Shown: positions 53,280 through 61,751 of the stretch, piece by piece
Position numbering within the stretch: position 1 is the first letter of the stretch
Layout of the letters: every line of letters begins with the position of its first letter
Assembly (NCBI GenBank): GCA_963717375.1
Contig: OY970329.1
Span: forward strand, 1,798,001-1,862,000
Origin: VRUE01 sp963717375
GTDB lineage: Bacteria; Actinomycetota; Thermoleophilia; Solirubrobacterales; 70-9
DNA: 64,000 nt
Direction of reading: 5' to 3'
Translations under genes and position numbers: made by a program
Notes under the pieces: generated by a model
Seen by the model: the letters and a program-made list of their open reading frames with translations, nothing else
Databases searched by the model: none
Told to the model about the DNA's origin: nothing

Positions 53280-54835
53280 CGTGAGCCTTCGAGGTTGGTG
53301 GACCCTCCATGGGTCTTGAGCTTGATCTGGTCATGGCCCGACGAGGCGAGGCGAGCTTCCGGCGCCGCCGGGCCGATCACGGCGCCGACGCTGCGCTGGA
53401 CCGCGCCGTCGGTGCGCTTGAGGATCAGCTGCGGGTAGAGCGCCAGGCCGAGGATGCAGAGCACCAGCGGGGCGAGGACGAGGCCGTCGCGGAAGCCGAT
53501 CTCACGCGAGGGCAGGGAGTCCGGCTTGCGGTTGTGCATCGTCCGCTGGTAGAGGCGCAGCGCGTAATAGGCGGACATCGCGACGCCGGAGATGGCGATG
53601 AAGGCGAAGACGATCTTCGAGTCGAAGAGGCCATTGAGGATGTAGAACTCGCCGATGAAGTTGGCCGATCCGGGCATCGCCAGGGTCGCAAGGGTGACGA
53701 TCAGGAAGAGCGCGGCCAGCACCGGTGCCTTCATCGCCATCCCGCCCATCTTGCTCAGGTCTTCGGTGCCGGTGCGCTCGACCAGGAGGGCGACGATCAC
53801 GAACAGCGGCGCGACGACGAGGCCGTGGTTGACCATCTGCAGGACCGCGCCGTCGGAGCCATCGGCGGAGAGCGCGAAGATCCCGGCGGTGATGAAGCCG
53901 AGCTGTGCCACCGAGGAGTAGCCGGCGACCAGCCTCACGTTGGTCTGGGTGAAGGCCATCACCGAGCCGTAGAGGATCGAGGCCAGGGCGATGACCAGGA
54001 TCACGTCCTGGTACTGCACCGCGGCGATCGGGAAGAGCGGCAGCACCACGCGCAGGAAGCCGTAGGCGCCGACCTTGGCGAGGACGCCGGAGAAGACCGC
54101 CAGGGCCGGCAGCGGCGCCGCCCGGTAGGCGTCGGGCATCCAGCCGTGAAGGAGGAAGGCCGGCATCTTGACCAGGAAGGCGGCGGCGAAGAACCAGAAG
54201 ATCCAGCGCTGGCTGCCGGCGCTGAGCGAGTGTTCGGAGAGGGCGGCGATCGAGAAGGTGATGTGCCCGCCGTCGGCGGCGATGATCGCGGTGGCGATCG
54301 CCCCGACCAGCATCAGCAGCGAGCCGATCAGCGTGTAGACGATCATCTTCAGCGTCGCCGCAGCCGCCGTCGGCCCGTCCTCGCGGTCGCTTCCCCAGGC
54401 GCCGAAGAGGAAGTAGAACGGGACCAGCATCAGATCGAAGAAGAGGACGAAGAGCAGCAGGTCCTGAGCCAGGAACGCGCCCAGGGTGGCGGTCTCGCCG
54501 AGCAGCATCATCAGGAAGAAGAGGTGGGGGCGGTCCTGCTCGCGGAAGGCGGCAAAGGCTGTGCCCGCGGTCCAGAGCACGGTCGTCAGCAGGATCAGGA
54601 AGACGTTGAGGCCGTCGATGCCGAGGCTGTAGTCGACGCCGAGGCCGGGGATCCAGTTGACGTCGACGGTGTCCTGCAGGCCCGGGGCGCCGGAGTCGAA
54701 TCCGGCCACGAGCGAGATCGCGATGCCCAGCGTCGCCACCGTGCCCAGCGTCGCCCACCAGCCGGCGAGCCGGCGCGGCAGGAAGAGGCCGATCAGGCCG
54801 AAGGCAAGCGGTGTCCAGAGCAGCGAGTTGCTCAT
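53276..54835 (-). CDS. nuoM: NADH-quinone oxidoreductase subunit M
   Basis: 519 residues, second antiporter-like subunit. Family blocks: YSLGIDGLNVFLILLTTVLW, FDLMLVPFYFLFGAWGSD, FLVKMPAFLLHGWMPDAYR, and GMAMKAPVLAALFLIVTLA. The conserved TM5 Glu and TM7 Lys are in FDLMLVPFYF and FLVKMPAFLL regions. Four-base overlaps on both sides (ATGA) with nuoL and nuoN. The N-terminus MSNSLLWTPLAFGLIGLFL is the standard first helix. Confidence 0.95.
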   Translation of the reverse strand: MSNSLLWTPLAFGLIGLFLPRRLAGWWATLGTVATLGIAISLVAGFDSGAPGLQDTVDVNWIPGLGVDYSLGIDGLNVFLILLTTVLWTAGTAFAAFREQDRPHLFFLMMLLGETATLGAFLAQDLLLFVLFFDLMLVPFYFLFGAWGSDREDGPTAAAATLKMIVYTLIGSLLMLVGAIATAIIAADGGHITFSIAALSEHSLSAGSQRWIFWFFAAAFLVKMPAFLLHGWMPDAYRAAPLPALAVFSGVLAKVGAYGFLRVVLPLFPIAAVQYQDVILVIALASILYGSVMAFTQTNVRLVAGYSSVAQLGFITAGIFALSADGSDGAVLQMVNHGLVVAPLFVIVALLVERTGTEDLSKMGGMAMKAPVLAALFLIVTLATLAMPGSANFIGEFYILNGLFDSKIVFAFIAISGVAMSAYYALRLYQRTMHNRKPDSLPSREIGFRDGLVLAPLVLCILGLALYPQLILKRTDGAVQRSVGAVIGPAAPEARLASSGHDQIKLKTHGGSTNLEGSR

Positions 54836-56841
54836 GAGCTGCTCAGCAGGAAGTAGAGGGCGAGGCCGGCGAAACCGACGATCAGCAGCAGGGCGTAGCT
54901 GCGGACGAAGCCGCTCTGCACGACGCGGACGACGCGGCCGCTGCTGCCGACGAGATCCTCGGTGCCGTCGACGATGCCGTCGACGACGATCCGCTCGAAG
55001 GTCCGGTTGGCGAAGCGGCCGATTGCCAGTGCCGGCTTAACTACGAGTATGTCTATGAGCTCGTCGAAGTACCACTTGTTGGCGAGGAAGGTGTGCAGCG
55101 GGCGCAGGCGCTGGATTAGCAGCGCTGGGGTCTCAGGGCGAGCGATGTAGAGCCAGTAGGCGATGCCGATGCCGACGATCGAGATCGTCGCGCCGATCGC
55201 CAGCCCGGCCCAGGAGGCGCCGACCGAGGGCACGATCGCCGCCAGCGGCGAGTCGGCGAAGACCGGGTCGAGGAACTTGGTGACCGTGTCGTCGAGTCCC
55301 GGCACCTGGATCAAGCCGGCGAACAGCGCCAGGAAGGCGAGCACGCCCATCGCCACCCGCATCGGCCAGGACTGCTCGGCGATGTGGTGGTCGGCGCCGG
55401 GGAAGCCGACGTCCGTGTCCTCCTCTTCGCCCGTCGCCGGGTTGAAGGGGTGAGCGTGGTGGACGTGGCCGCTGTCGATCAGCTCCTGCGCCTCGGCGCA
55501 CGGCTTGCCGGGGAGGACGCGGAAGATCAGCCGGAAGGTGTAGATCGCGGTCAGCAGGGCACCGAAGTAGCCGAGCACGGTGAAGATCTCGTACATCCCA
55601 CCGCGCGCGGTCGCGTAGGCGAGGATCTCGTCCTTGGAGAAGAAGCCCGAGGTGCCGGGGAAGGCGGCCAGCGCCAGGCCGCCGCAGAGCATCGTGATCG
55701 AGGTGAAGCGCATCGCCTTGCCGAAGCCCTTCATGTCGTCGATGTTCTGGTTGTTCGCCATCGCGGCGATGATCGAGCCGGCCGCCATGAAGAGCAGCGC
55801 CTTGAAGAAGGCGTGGGTCATCAGGTGGAACATGCCGGCGCTGTAGGCACCGATCGAGACGCCCATGATCATGTAGCCGATCTGGCTCATCGTCGAGTAG
55901 GCGATCGCCCGCTTCAGGTCGGTCATCACCAGGGCGATCGTGCCGGCGACCAGCAGCGTCGCCAGGCCGACGAAGGCGGCGATATCGGCGGCGGTGGGGG
56001 CGAGGACGAAGAGAGCGTGGGTGCGGGCGATCAGGTAGACGCCTGCGGTGACCATCGTCGCCGCGTGGATCAGCGAGGAGACTGGGGTCGGGCCCTCCAT
56101 CGCGTCGGGCAGCCAGGTGTGGAAGGGCAGCTGCGCGGACTTGGCGAAGGCGCCGACGAGGAGCAGCAGGCAGATCGCGGTCACCGTCCACTCATTGGTG
56201 TGGAAGACCTGCGGCGCCTTGGCGAAGACCTCGCTGTATTCGAAGGTGCCGAGTTCGCGGAAGATCAGGAAGGCGGCGAGAACCAGGCCGATGTCGCCGA
56301 CGACGTTGATCACGAAGGCCTTCATCCCGGCCCGGGTCGCCGTGGTACGCCGGTACCAGAAGCTGATCAGCGCGTAGGAGGCGAAGCCGACGAAGGCCCA
56401 GCCGACGATCAGCAGGACGAAGTTGCCGGCGAGGACCAGCAGCAGCATCGAGAAAACGAAGAAGTTGAGGTAGCTGAAGAAGCGGTGATAGCCCTCGTCG
56501 GACTGCATGTATCCGTAGGAGTAGAGGTGGATCAGGGTCGAGACTCCGGTGACGATCAGGACCATGAAGACCGAGAGCGGGTCGACGAAGATGCCGAGCT
56601 TGATGTCTAGACCCGCGACGCTCGCGTAATCCCACAGCGCCGAGGCGTGGTGGCGCGCGTCCGGCGATTCGCCGAGCAGGCAGAGCAGGGCGCCGATGCC
56701 GCAGGCGAAGGCGATGCCGATCGCAAGCGTGCCGATCGCCCCGGCCACCTTCGCGGGCAGGAGCTTGAAACCGAGCGCGATCGCGATCGAGCCGAGCAGC
56801 GGGAAGAGCAGGACCAGCCAGGCCCAGGAGGTGGCGGTCAT
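54832..56841 (-). CDS. nuoL: NADH-quinone oxidoreductase subunit L
   Basis: 669 residues, the most distal proton-pumping subunit, including the C-terminal lateral helix (TM15-16 region, LIQRLRPLHTFLANKWYFDE onward). Family blocks: DPLSVFMVLIVTGVSTLIHLYS, AFVGFASYALISFWY, KSAQLPFHTWLPDAMEGPTPVS. Between about residues 455 and 490 there is a His/acid-rich loop (SGHVHHAHPFNPATGEEEDT, FPGADHHIAEQSWPM) that is long for NuoL. ATGA overlaps with both neighbours. Confidence 0.94.
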   Translation of the reverse strand: MTATSWAWLVLLFPLLGSIAIALGFKLLPAKVAGAIGTLAIGIAFACGIGALLCLLGESPDARHHASALWDYASVAGLDIKLGIFVDPLSVFMVLIVTGVSTLIHLYSYGYMQSDEGYHRFFSYLNFFVFSMLLLVLAGNFVLLIVGWAFVGFASYALISFWYRRTTATRAGMKAFVINVVGDIGLVLAAFLIFRELGTFEYSEVFAKAPQVFHTNEWTVTAICLLLLVGAFAKSAQLPFHTWLPDAMEGPTPVSSLIHAATMVTAGVYLIARTHALFVLAPTAADIAAFVGLATLLVAGTIALVMTDLKRAIAYSTMSQIGYMIMGVSIGAYSAGMFHLMTHAFFKALLFMAAGSIIAAMANNQNIDDMKGFGKAMRFTSITMLCGGLALAAFPGTSGFFSKDEILAYATARGGMYEIFTVLGYFGALLTAIYTFRLIFRVLPGKPCAEAQELIDSGHVHHAHPFNPATGEEEDTDVGFPGADHHIAEQSWPMRVAMGVLAFLALFAGLIQVPGLDDTVTKFLDPVFADSPLAAIVPSVGASWAGLAIGATISIVGIGIAYWLYIARPETPALLIQRLRPLHTFLANKWYFDELIDILVVKPALAIGRFANRTFERIVVDGIVDGTEDLVGSSGRVVRVVQSGFVRSYALLLIVGFAGLALYFLLSSS

Positions 56842-57137
56842 CCGCGCAGCTCCCTGAGCTCATCGACGTCGAGCGGCAGCTTGCGGCGGAAGATCGCCAC
56901 GATCAGGCCGAGGCCGACGACGACCTCGCAGGCGGCGACGACCATCACGATGATCGCGAAGATCTGCCCTTGCTGATTGCCAACCATCCGGCTGAACGCG
57001 ACGAGAGACAGGTTGCCAGCGTTGAGCATGATCTCGAGGCAAAGAAGGATCACCACTGGGCTACGCCGGATCAGAATCCCCATTGCCCCCACCGCGAACA
57101 GCAGCGACGAGAGCACGATGTACCACTCGGTGTTCAT
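56838..57137 (-). CDS. nuoK: NADH-quinone oxidoreductase subunit K
   Basis: 99 residues, three transmembrane helices as in all NuoK/MrpC proteins. The membrane-buried glutamates are in VILLCLEIMLNAGNLSL and VMVVAACEVVVGLGLIVAIF. The start codon sits exactly at the base of the 27-bp inverted repeat that encodes the end of nuoJ; the purine-rich GGAGGAGG lies inside that stem, so translation may depend on ribosomes arriving from nuoJ. Confidence 0.94.
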   Translation of the reverse strand: MNTEWYIVLSSLLFAVGAMGILIRRSPVVILLCLEIMLNAGNLSLVAFSRMVGNQQGQIFAIIVMVVAACEVVVGLGLIVAIFRRKLPLDVDELRELRG

Positions 57138-57703
57138 AGGGAGGACGGCACCTCCTCCGAACGCGCCTTCGGCGCTGAGTGTTCGGAGGAGGTGCCGTCC
57201 TCCCTATTACGTCCAGCAAGTACTACCGCGCCGACCGCGGCCAGGAGCAGGAGGATCGAGGAGGCCTCGAAGGCAAGCAGGAATCGTTCCAGGAGCAAAC
57301 GACCGATCGCAGCCGGATCGCCGAATCCAGGGTTGACGTCCGGGCCATGCGTGCCCAGGGCAACTAGGGACGAGCCAAGGACGGCTATTGAGAGCTCTAC
57401 GAAGATGGCGGCGCCCATCAGCGGGGCTAGGAAGCGCTGGCCTGGGATCGGCTCCCAGGCGGACTCTGTGTCACCGCCGACATAGGCCGTGACGAAGACG
57501 TAGAGGACCATTACGGCGCCGGCGTAGACGACTACCTGGGCCGCGGCTACGAAGGCGGCGCTGAGCAGGAGGAAGAGGACCGCCAGGGAGAAGAGGTGGA
57601 CTATTAGGGCGAGGACGCCGTAGAAGGGGTTGCGCAGGGCGACTACGCCAATTGCGCCGCCGAGGGCGCCGAGCGCGGCGAAGAAGAAGAGGACCGCTTC
57701 CAT
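57134..57703 (-). CDS. nuoJ: NADH-quinone oxidoreductase subunit J
   Basis: 189 residues, five transmembrane helices (VLFFFAALGALGGAIGVVAL, GVLALIVHLFSLAVLFLLLSAAFVAAAQVVVYAGAVMVLY shortened here as HLFSLAVLFLLL and AAQVVVYAGAVMVLYVF). The last about 24 residues (REDGTSSEHSAPKARSEEVP) are hydrophilic, lie beyond the usual end after LLLLAAVGAVVLAGRN, and are encoded entirely by the inverted repeat. Stop and nuoK start overlap as ATGA; it abuts nuoI with no gap. Confidence 0.92.
   Translation of the reverse strand: MEAVLFFFAALGALGGAIGVVALRNPFYGVLALIVHLFSLAVLFLLLSAAFVAAAQVVVYAGAVMVLYVFVTAYVGGDTESAWEPIPGQRFLAPLMGAAIFVELSIAVLGSSLVALGTHGPDVNPGFGDPAAIGRLLLERFLLAFEASSILLLLAAVGAVVLAGRNREDGTSSEHSAPKARSEEVPSSL
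57136..57207 (-). repeat. 27-bp perfect inverted repeat at the nuoJ/nuoK junction
   Basis: Arms 57136-57162 and 57181-57207 are perfectly complementary over 27 bp (for example GGAGGACGGCACCTCCTCC in the left arm), and the 18-nt loop contains an inner GCGCC-TTC-GGCGC hairpin. It codes for the nuoJ tail and ends on the nuoK start codon. Confidence 0.92.
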
Positions 57704-58249
57704 TTACTCGCCCTCCGCCCGCAGCGGCGTGCGCTCGATCGGCTCGGCGAGGAGCATCTCCTTGGTAAAGATCAGGTCCGAGCGGTCGTAGTCGGCCATC
57801 TCGTAGTCGTGGCCCATCGTGATCGCGTCGAAGGGGCAGGCGATCTCGCAGTAGCCGCAGAAGATGCAGCGCGAGAGGTTGATCTCGTAGATCGCGGCGA
57901 AGCGCTCGCCGGCCGAGACGCGGTCGCCGGGGATGTTCTCGGCGGCGACGACGCGGATGCAGTCGGCCGGGCAGGCAGCGGCGCAGAGCGAGCAGCCGAC
58001 GCACTTCTCCAGTCCCGTGTCCTCGAACTTGTGCAGCTTGTGGCGGCCGCGGAAGCGCGGATAGACCGGCGTCTTCTCCTCGGGGTACTGGATCGTCATC
58101 GGACCCTCGATCAGCCGCGCCATCGTCGTCTTCAGACCGCGCAGGGTCTCGCCGAAGGCGCGGTAGGCACCGCCGAGGCCGCCCGGCTCGGGGCCGCGCT
58201 GGACCTCGACCACACTGTCGTCTTTGAGGTAGGGGAACTCGCCGCTCAC
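57704..58249 (-). CDS. nuoI: NADH-quinone oxidoreductase subunit I
   Basis: 181 residues from the GTG that overlaps nuoH (GTGA). Two [4Fe-4S] ferredoxin motifs are seen: CVGCSLCAAACPADCIRV and CIFCGYCEIACPFDAITM, carrying clusters N6a and N6b. N-terminal SGEFPYLKDDSVVEVQRG is an extension before the membrane-anchoring part LRGLKTTMARLIEG. A longer reading frame upstream is only the shadow of nuoH. Confidence 0.94.
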   Translation of the reverse strand: MSGEFPYLKDDSVVEVQRGPEPGGLGGAYRAFGETLRGLKTTMARLIEGPMTIQYPEEKTPVYPRFRGRHKLHKFEDTGLEKCVGCSLCAAACPADCIRVVAAENIPGDRVSAGERFAAIYEINLSRCIFCGYCEIACPFDAITMGHDYEMADYDRSDLIFTKEMLLAEPIERTPLRAEGE

Positions 58250-59244
58250 GTGACCACCACCAAGACGGCGGTGACGAGGACGTTGAGGGTCGCCAGCGGC
58301 AGCAGCACCTTCCAGCCCAGGCTCATCAGCTGGTCGTAGCGCAGCCTCGGCAGGGTGGCCCGCACCCAGATGAAGAGCAGGACCAGGCAGAACATCTTGG
58401 CCAGCATCCAGATCGGGTCGAGCCAGCCGGGGCCGGGGCCCATCCAGCCGCCGAGGAACATCGCCGCGGCGACGCCGGAGACGACGAGGATCTCCATGTA
58501 TTCGACGAGCAGGAAGCTGCCGAAGCGCATGCCGCCGTACTCGGTCATGAAGCCCTGGACCAGCTCGGCGTCGGCCTCGGGCATGTCGAAGGGAGTGCGG
58601 TTGGTCTCGGCGAAGCCGGCCAGCATGAAGATCAGGAAGCCGACGAACTGGGGGACGATGAACCAGATCGCACCCTGGGCTTCGACGATGTCGACCAGCG
58701 AGAGTGAGCCGCCCATCATGATCACGCCGAGCAATGCCAGCCCCATCGCCACCTCGTATGAGATCAGCTGGGCGGCGCCGCGCATCGCTCCGAGGAGGCT
58801 GTACTTCGAGCCCGAGGACCAGCCGCCGAGCAGCACGCCGTAGAAGGCGATCGAGCCGACGGCGAAGAAGTAGAGGATGCCGATCGGCACGTCGATCCCG
58901 TAGAGGCCGACGCCGTCCTGGACGTTGCCCCAAGGGATGATCGCCAGGGCGAGCACCCCGGAGAGGACCGGTAGCAGCGGGCCGAGGATGAAGAGCGAGC
59001 CGATTGCATTGGCCGGGCGGAAGGCCTCCTTGGAGAGCAGCTTCCCCACGTCGGCAAGCGGCTGCAGGATGCCGAAGGGGCCGACCCGGTTGGGGCCGTA
59101 GCGGTGCTGGAAGCGGCCGATCAGCTTGCGCTCGAGCACCGTCATCAGCGGCAAGATCCCGAAGATCACGCCGAAGATGACCAGGCTCTTGACGACCATG
59201 ATCCAGGTGGCTTCGACGAACTGGGTGTCGGCGATCGACAGCAT
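58246..59244 (-). CDS. nuoH: NADH-quinone oxidoreductase subunit H
   Basis: 332 residues from ATG 59244 (MLSIADTQFVEATWIMVVKS), overlapping the nuoG stop. Eight-helix subunit at the quinone site: ERKLIGRFQHRYGPNRVGPF, GILQPLADVGKLLSKEAF, SYEVAMGLALLGVIMMGG, AETNRTPFDMPEADAELVQG are all diagnostic. Standard length. Confidence 0.95.
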   Translation of the reverse strand: MLSIADTQFVEATWIMVVKSLVIFGVIFGILPLMTVLERKLIGRFQHRYGPNRVGPFGILQPLADVGKLLSKEAFRPANAIGSLFILGPLLPVLSGVLALAIIPWGNVQDGVGLYGIDVPIGILYFFAVGSIAFYGVLLGGWSSGSKYSLLGAMRGAAQLISYEVAMGLALLGVIMMGGSLSLVDIVEAQGAIWFIVPQFVGFLIFMLAGFAETNRTPFDMPEADAELVQGFMTEYGGMRFGSFLLVEYMEILVVSGVAAAMFLGGWMGPGPGWLDPIWMLAKMFCLVLLFIWVRATLPRLRYDQLMSLGWKVLLPLATLNVLVTAVLVVVT

Positions 59245-61751
59245 CAGCCGGCAGTCTTCTCGATCGTCACGCTGACCGGCGAGCCGTTGAGCAGGGCGTT
59301 GGCGTTGGCCTCGGCGGTGCCCTCGAGCAGGAAGCAGACGCCCTCGCTGACCCGCTCCCGGATCGCCACCCGGGCGCGGATGCTGGTGCCGTTCTGGGCG
59401 ACCTTGACCTCGTCGCCGGACTTCAAGCCCAGGCGCTCGCCGTCCGCGATCGAGAGCTCGACGCGTTGCTGTGGGGCCAAGAAGCGGAGCGGGGGGTTCA
59501 GCTCGGTGATCGGGCCTGCCCACAGATCCCGGTAGGTCCCGAGAGCCAGGGTGGAGTCCGAGGCGGGAGAGGCGGCCGGACCCGGTTCGTCGGACGCGCT
59601 TACGCGCTGAGTGTCCGGCGAACCGGGTCCGGCCGCCTTTTCTGCCTCAGATGTTGCTCCGGCGCTGAAGAAGTTCGCTGATGGGGTGTCCTGCCAGCGG
59701 ATGCCGCGGCCGCCGATGTCCGCGTCGGTGATGCCCGCGTAGAAAGGGACCGAAGCTCCGAGAGCTGCGAAAGCTGAGGGCTGGGATGAGATGCCGGTGC
59801 CGTGGCCGAGGGCCAAAGAAAGCTCTGCCAGGACACCCCAGTTCGGGCGGATGTTGCCGGGGCGGGGAGCGCTTGGGCGTACGCGCTGGAGGCGGCCGTC
59901 GGGGTGGGAGACCGTGCCGTCTTTCTCGGCGTGGGTCTCGAGCGGGAAGACGACGTCGGCCTTGGCGGTGGTGGCGTTTTCGAAGGTGGAGAAGCAGACG
60001 ATGTGGTCGGCCGCTGTCAGCGCTCGGTCCCAAGCTTCGGTGTCCGGGAAGTCGCGCAGAGGGTCGACGCCGAAGAGAAGGAGGGTCTTCAGCTCGCCTG
60101 ACTCGAGGGCCGCGCGGATCTCCTCCGTGGACTTCCCCACGAAAGCTGCATTCGGCCCCTCAGAGGTGCTCAATGCAGCTTTCGTCTCGCTCAGGCCCGG
60201 ACCGGCGTCTGGGAGGCAGCCGGCCTCGCGCAGGCCTCGGGCGTTGGTGACCTCGGGGACTTCGAGCAGGCCCGAGCCGTCCTTGCCGGAGAGGCCGAGC
60301 GCGGTGGCCACGTCGAGGAGGGCGGTTAGGGCACCTTCGCCCTCGCGGGCTATGCGGTCGCCCCAGATGATCGCTACGGACCCGGCGTCGCGGAGGACCT
60401 CTGCGATGTCTGAGGCGTGGCCCTCGTTGGGGAGGCGCAGGCAGTTGGCCAGCTCGGAGAGGAAGAGGGTGGCGCCGCCCGGGGCGTAGCGCGCGGCGGC
60501 CGTGGCGCCCCCGTCGAGGGCCGTCGGCTGTTCGGTGGCGACCGTCAGCTTGGCGCCGTTGCGGCGGATCGCCTTGCGGATGCGCAGGTCGAGGATCGGG
60601 CTGCTGTGCAGCGGATCGGTGCCGACGACGAGGATCACCTCGGCGTTGTCGATGTCACGAACCCGGGCCGAGAGGTCGGGGTGGTCGAGGCGGATCTGTG
60701 TCTCGCGCGAGGGGCCACGCGACGGACGCGAGTCGATGTTGGGGGAGCCGAGCGCCTCGCGCACGATGCGCTGGACGAGGTAGCCCTCCTCGTTGGAGGC
60801 GTCGCCGACGATCGCGGCGCTTTGGTCGCCACCGGCCTTCAGCGCCGATGCGGCCTTGGCGATCGCGTCCTCCCAGCTCGCCTCGACGCCGCCGCGCAGG
60901 CGCGGGCCACCGACCCGCTCCTCAGCGCCGAACATCTCGAAGCCGTAGCGGCCGCGGTCGCAGAGCCAGCCGTCGTCGACCTCGGCGTTGTCGCGGGAGA
61001 CGACCCGCTTCACCTTCTCGTCGCGGACGGTGAAGCTGACGTTGCACTGGCTCGGGCAGAGCGTGCAGACCGAGCCTGCCTGCTCGATGTCCCAGGGCCG
61101 GGCGCGGAAGCGGTAGGTGTAGCTGGTCAGCGCGCCGACCGGGCAGAGGTCGGTGATGTTGCCGTGGAAGGGTGCGACGTAAGGGCGGTCGTCGAAGGTG
61201 CCGACGAAGGTGCGGTCGCCGCGCTCGAGCAGCTGCAGCTGCTCGTCCTCGGCCACCTCCTGGCTGAAGCGCACGCAGCGGTAACAGAGGATGCAGCGCT
61301 CGCGGTCGATCGCGACCAGCGGCGAGAGCTCGATCGGCTTCTCGAAGTGGCGCTTCTGGTCGGTCATCCGGCTCTTGCCGGGGCCCCAGCCCATCGAGAT
61401 GTCCTGCAGCGGGCACTCGCCGCCCTTGTCGCAGACCGGGCAGTCGAGCGGGTGGTTGACGAGCAGGAACTCGACCACGGCGCTCTGCGCGTGCTTCACC
61501 TGGTCGGTGCGGGTGTGGACGACCATGCCGTCGCGGACCGGCGTCGAGCAGGAGGTCTGCAGCTTCGGGATCCCCTCGATCTCGACCAGGCACATGCGGC
61601 AGGCGCCGACCGGCTCGCCCAGCTTCGGCTCGTAACAGAAGACCGGGATCTCGACGTCACCCCGCTTGGCGGCGTCGTGGAGCATCTCGCCCTCGGTCGC
61701 GGTCACCTCGCGACCGTCGATGATCAGCGTTACTTGGGCCTTGCCGCTCAC
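59244..61751 (-). CDS. nuoG: NADH-quinone oxidoreductase subunit G
   Basis: 835 residues from a GTG overlapping nuoF. N-terminal [2Fe-2S] domain (IPVFCYEPKLGEPVGACRMC ... LQTSCSTPV), His-Cys [4Fe-4S] site (HPLDCPVCDKGGECPLQD), then two ferredoxin-type sites (CILCYRCVRFSQE, VGALTSYTYRFRARPWDI with SVCTLCPSQCNVSFT). The rest is a molybdopterin-oxidoreductase-like domain. Two inverted repeats lie inside the coding region, at residues about 522-537 and 704-728, in loop or linker stretches (KAALSTSEGPNAAF, KAAGPGSPDTQRVSASDEPG). Confidence 0.94.
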   Translation of the reverse strand: MSGKAQVTLIIDGREVTATEGEMLHDAAKRGDVEIPVFCYEPKLGEPVGACRMCLVEIEGIPKLQTSCSTPVRDGMVVHTRTDQVKHAQSAVVEFLLVNHPLDCPVCDKGGECPLQDISMGWGPGKSRMTDQKRHFEKPIELSPLVAIDRERCILCYRCVRFSQEVAEDEQLQLLERGDRTFVGTFDDRPYVAPFHGNITDLCPVGALTSYTYRFRARPWDIEQAGSVCTLCPSQCNVSFTVRDEKVKRVVSRDNAEVDDGWLCDRGRYGFEMFGAEERVGGPRLRGGVEASWEDAIAKAASALKAGGDQSAAIVGDASNEEGYLVQRIVREALGSPNIDSRPSRGPSRETQIRLDHPDLSARVRDIDNAEVILVVGTDPLHSSPILDLRIRKAIRRNGAKLTVATEQPTALDGGATAAARYAPGGATLFLSELANCLRLPNEGHASDIAEVLRDAGSVAIIWGDRIAREGEGALTALLDVATALGLSGKDGSGLLEVPEVTNARGLREAGCLPDAGPGLSETKAALSTSEGPNAAFVGKSTEEIRAALESGELKTLLLFGVDPLRDFPDTEAWDRALTAADHIVCFSTFENATTAKADVVFPLETHAEKDGTVSHPDGRLQRVRPSAPRPGNIRPNWGVLAELSLALGHGTGISSQPSAFAALGASVPFYAGITDADIGGRGIRWQDTPSANFFSAGATSEAEKAAGPGSPDTQRVSASDEPGPAASPASDSTLALGTYRDLWAGPITELNPPLRFLAPQQRVELSIADGERLGLKSGDEVKVAQNGTSIRARVAIRERVSEGVCFLLEGTAEANANALLNGSPVSVTIEKTAG
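59570..59638. repeat. 20-bp perfect inverted repeat inside nuoG (C-terminal linker)
   Basis: Arms 59570-59589 (AGGCGGCCGGACCCGGTTCG) and 59619-59638 match perfectly over 20 bp. The 29-nt loop holds CGGAC/GTCCG and GCGC/GCGC stems. Encodes residues about 704-728 of NuoG, before the final beta-barrel-like domain. Confidence 0.9.
60140..60184. repeat. 13-bp perfect inverted repeat inside nuoG (central loop)
   Basis: Arms CGAAAGCTGCATT (60140-60152) and AATGCAGCTTTCG (60172-60184) with a 19-nt loop. Encodes residues about 522-537, between LPDAGPGLSE and the EIRAALESGELKTLLLFG block. Confidence 0.82.

Noticed and set aside
52599..56610. Long plus-strand open frames across nuoN-nuoL
   Set aside because: Asp/Glu/Gly/Gln-rich antisense shadows of membrane-protein genes.
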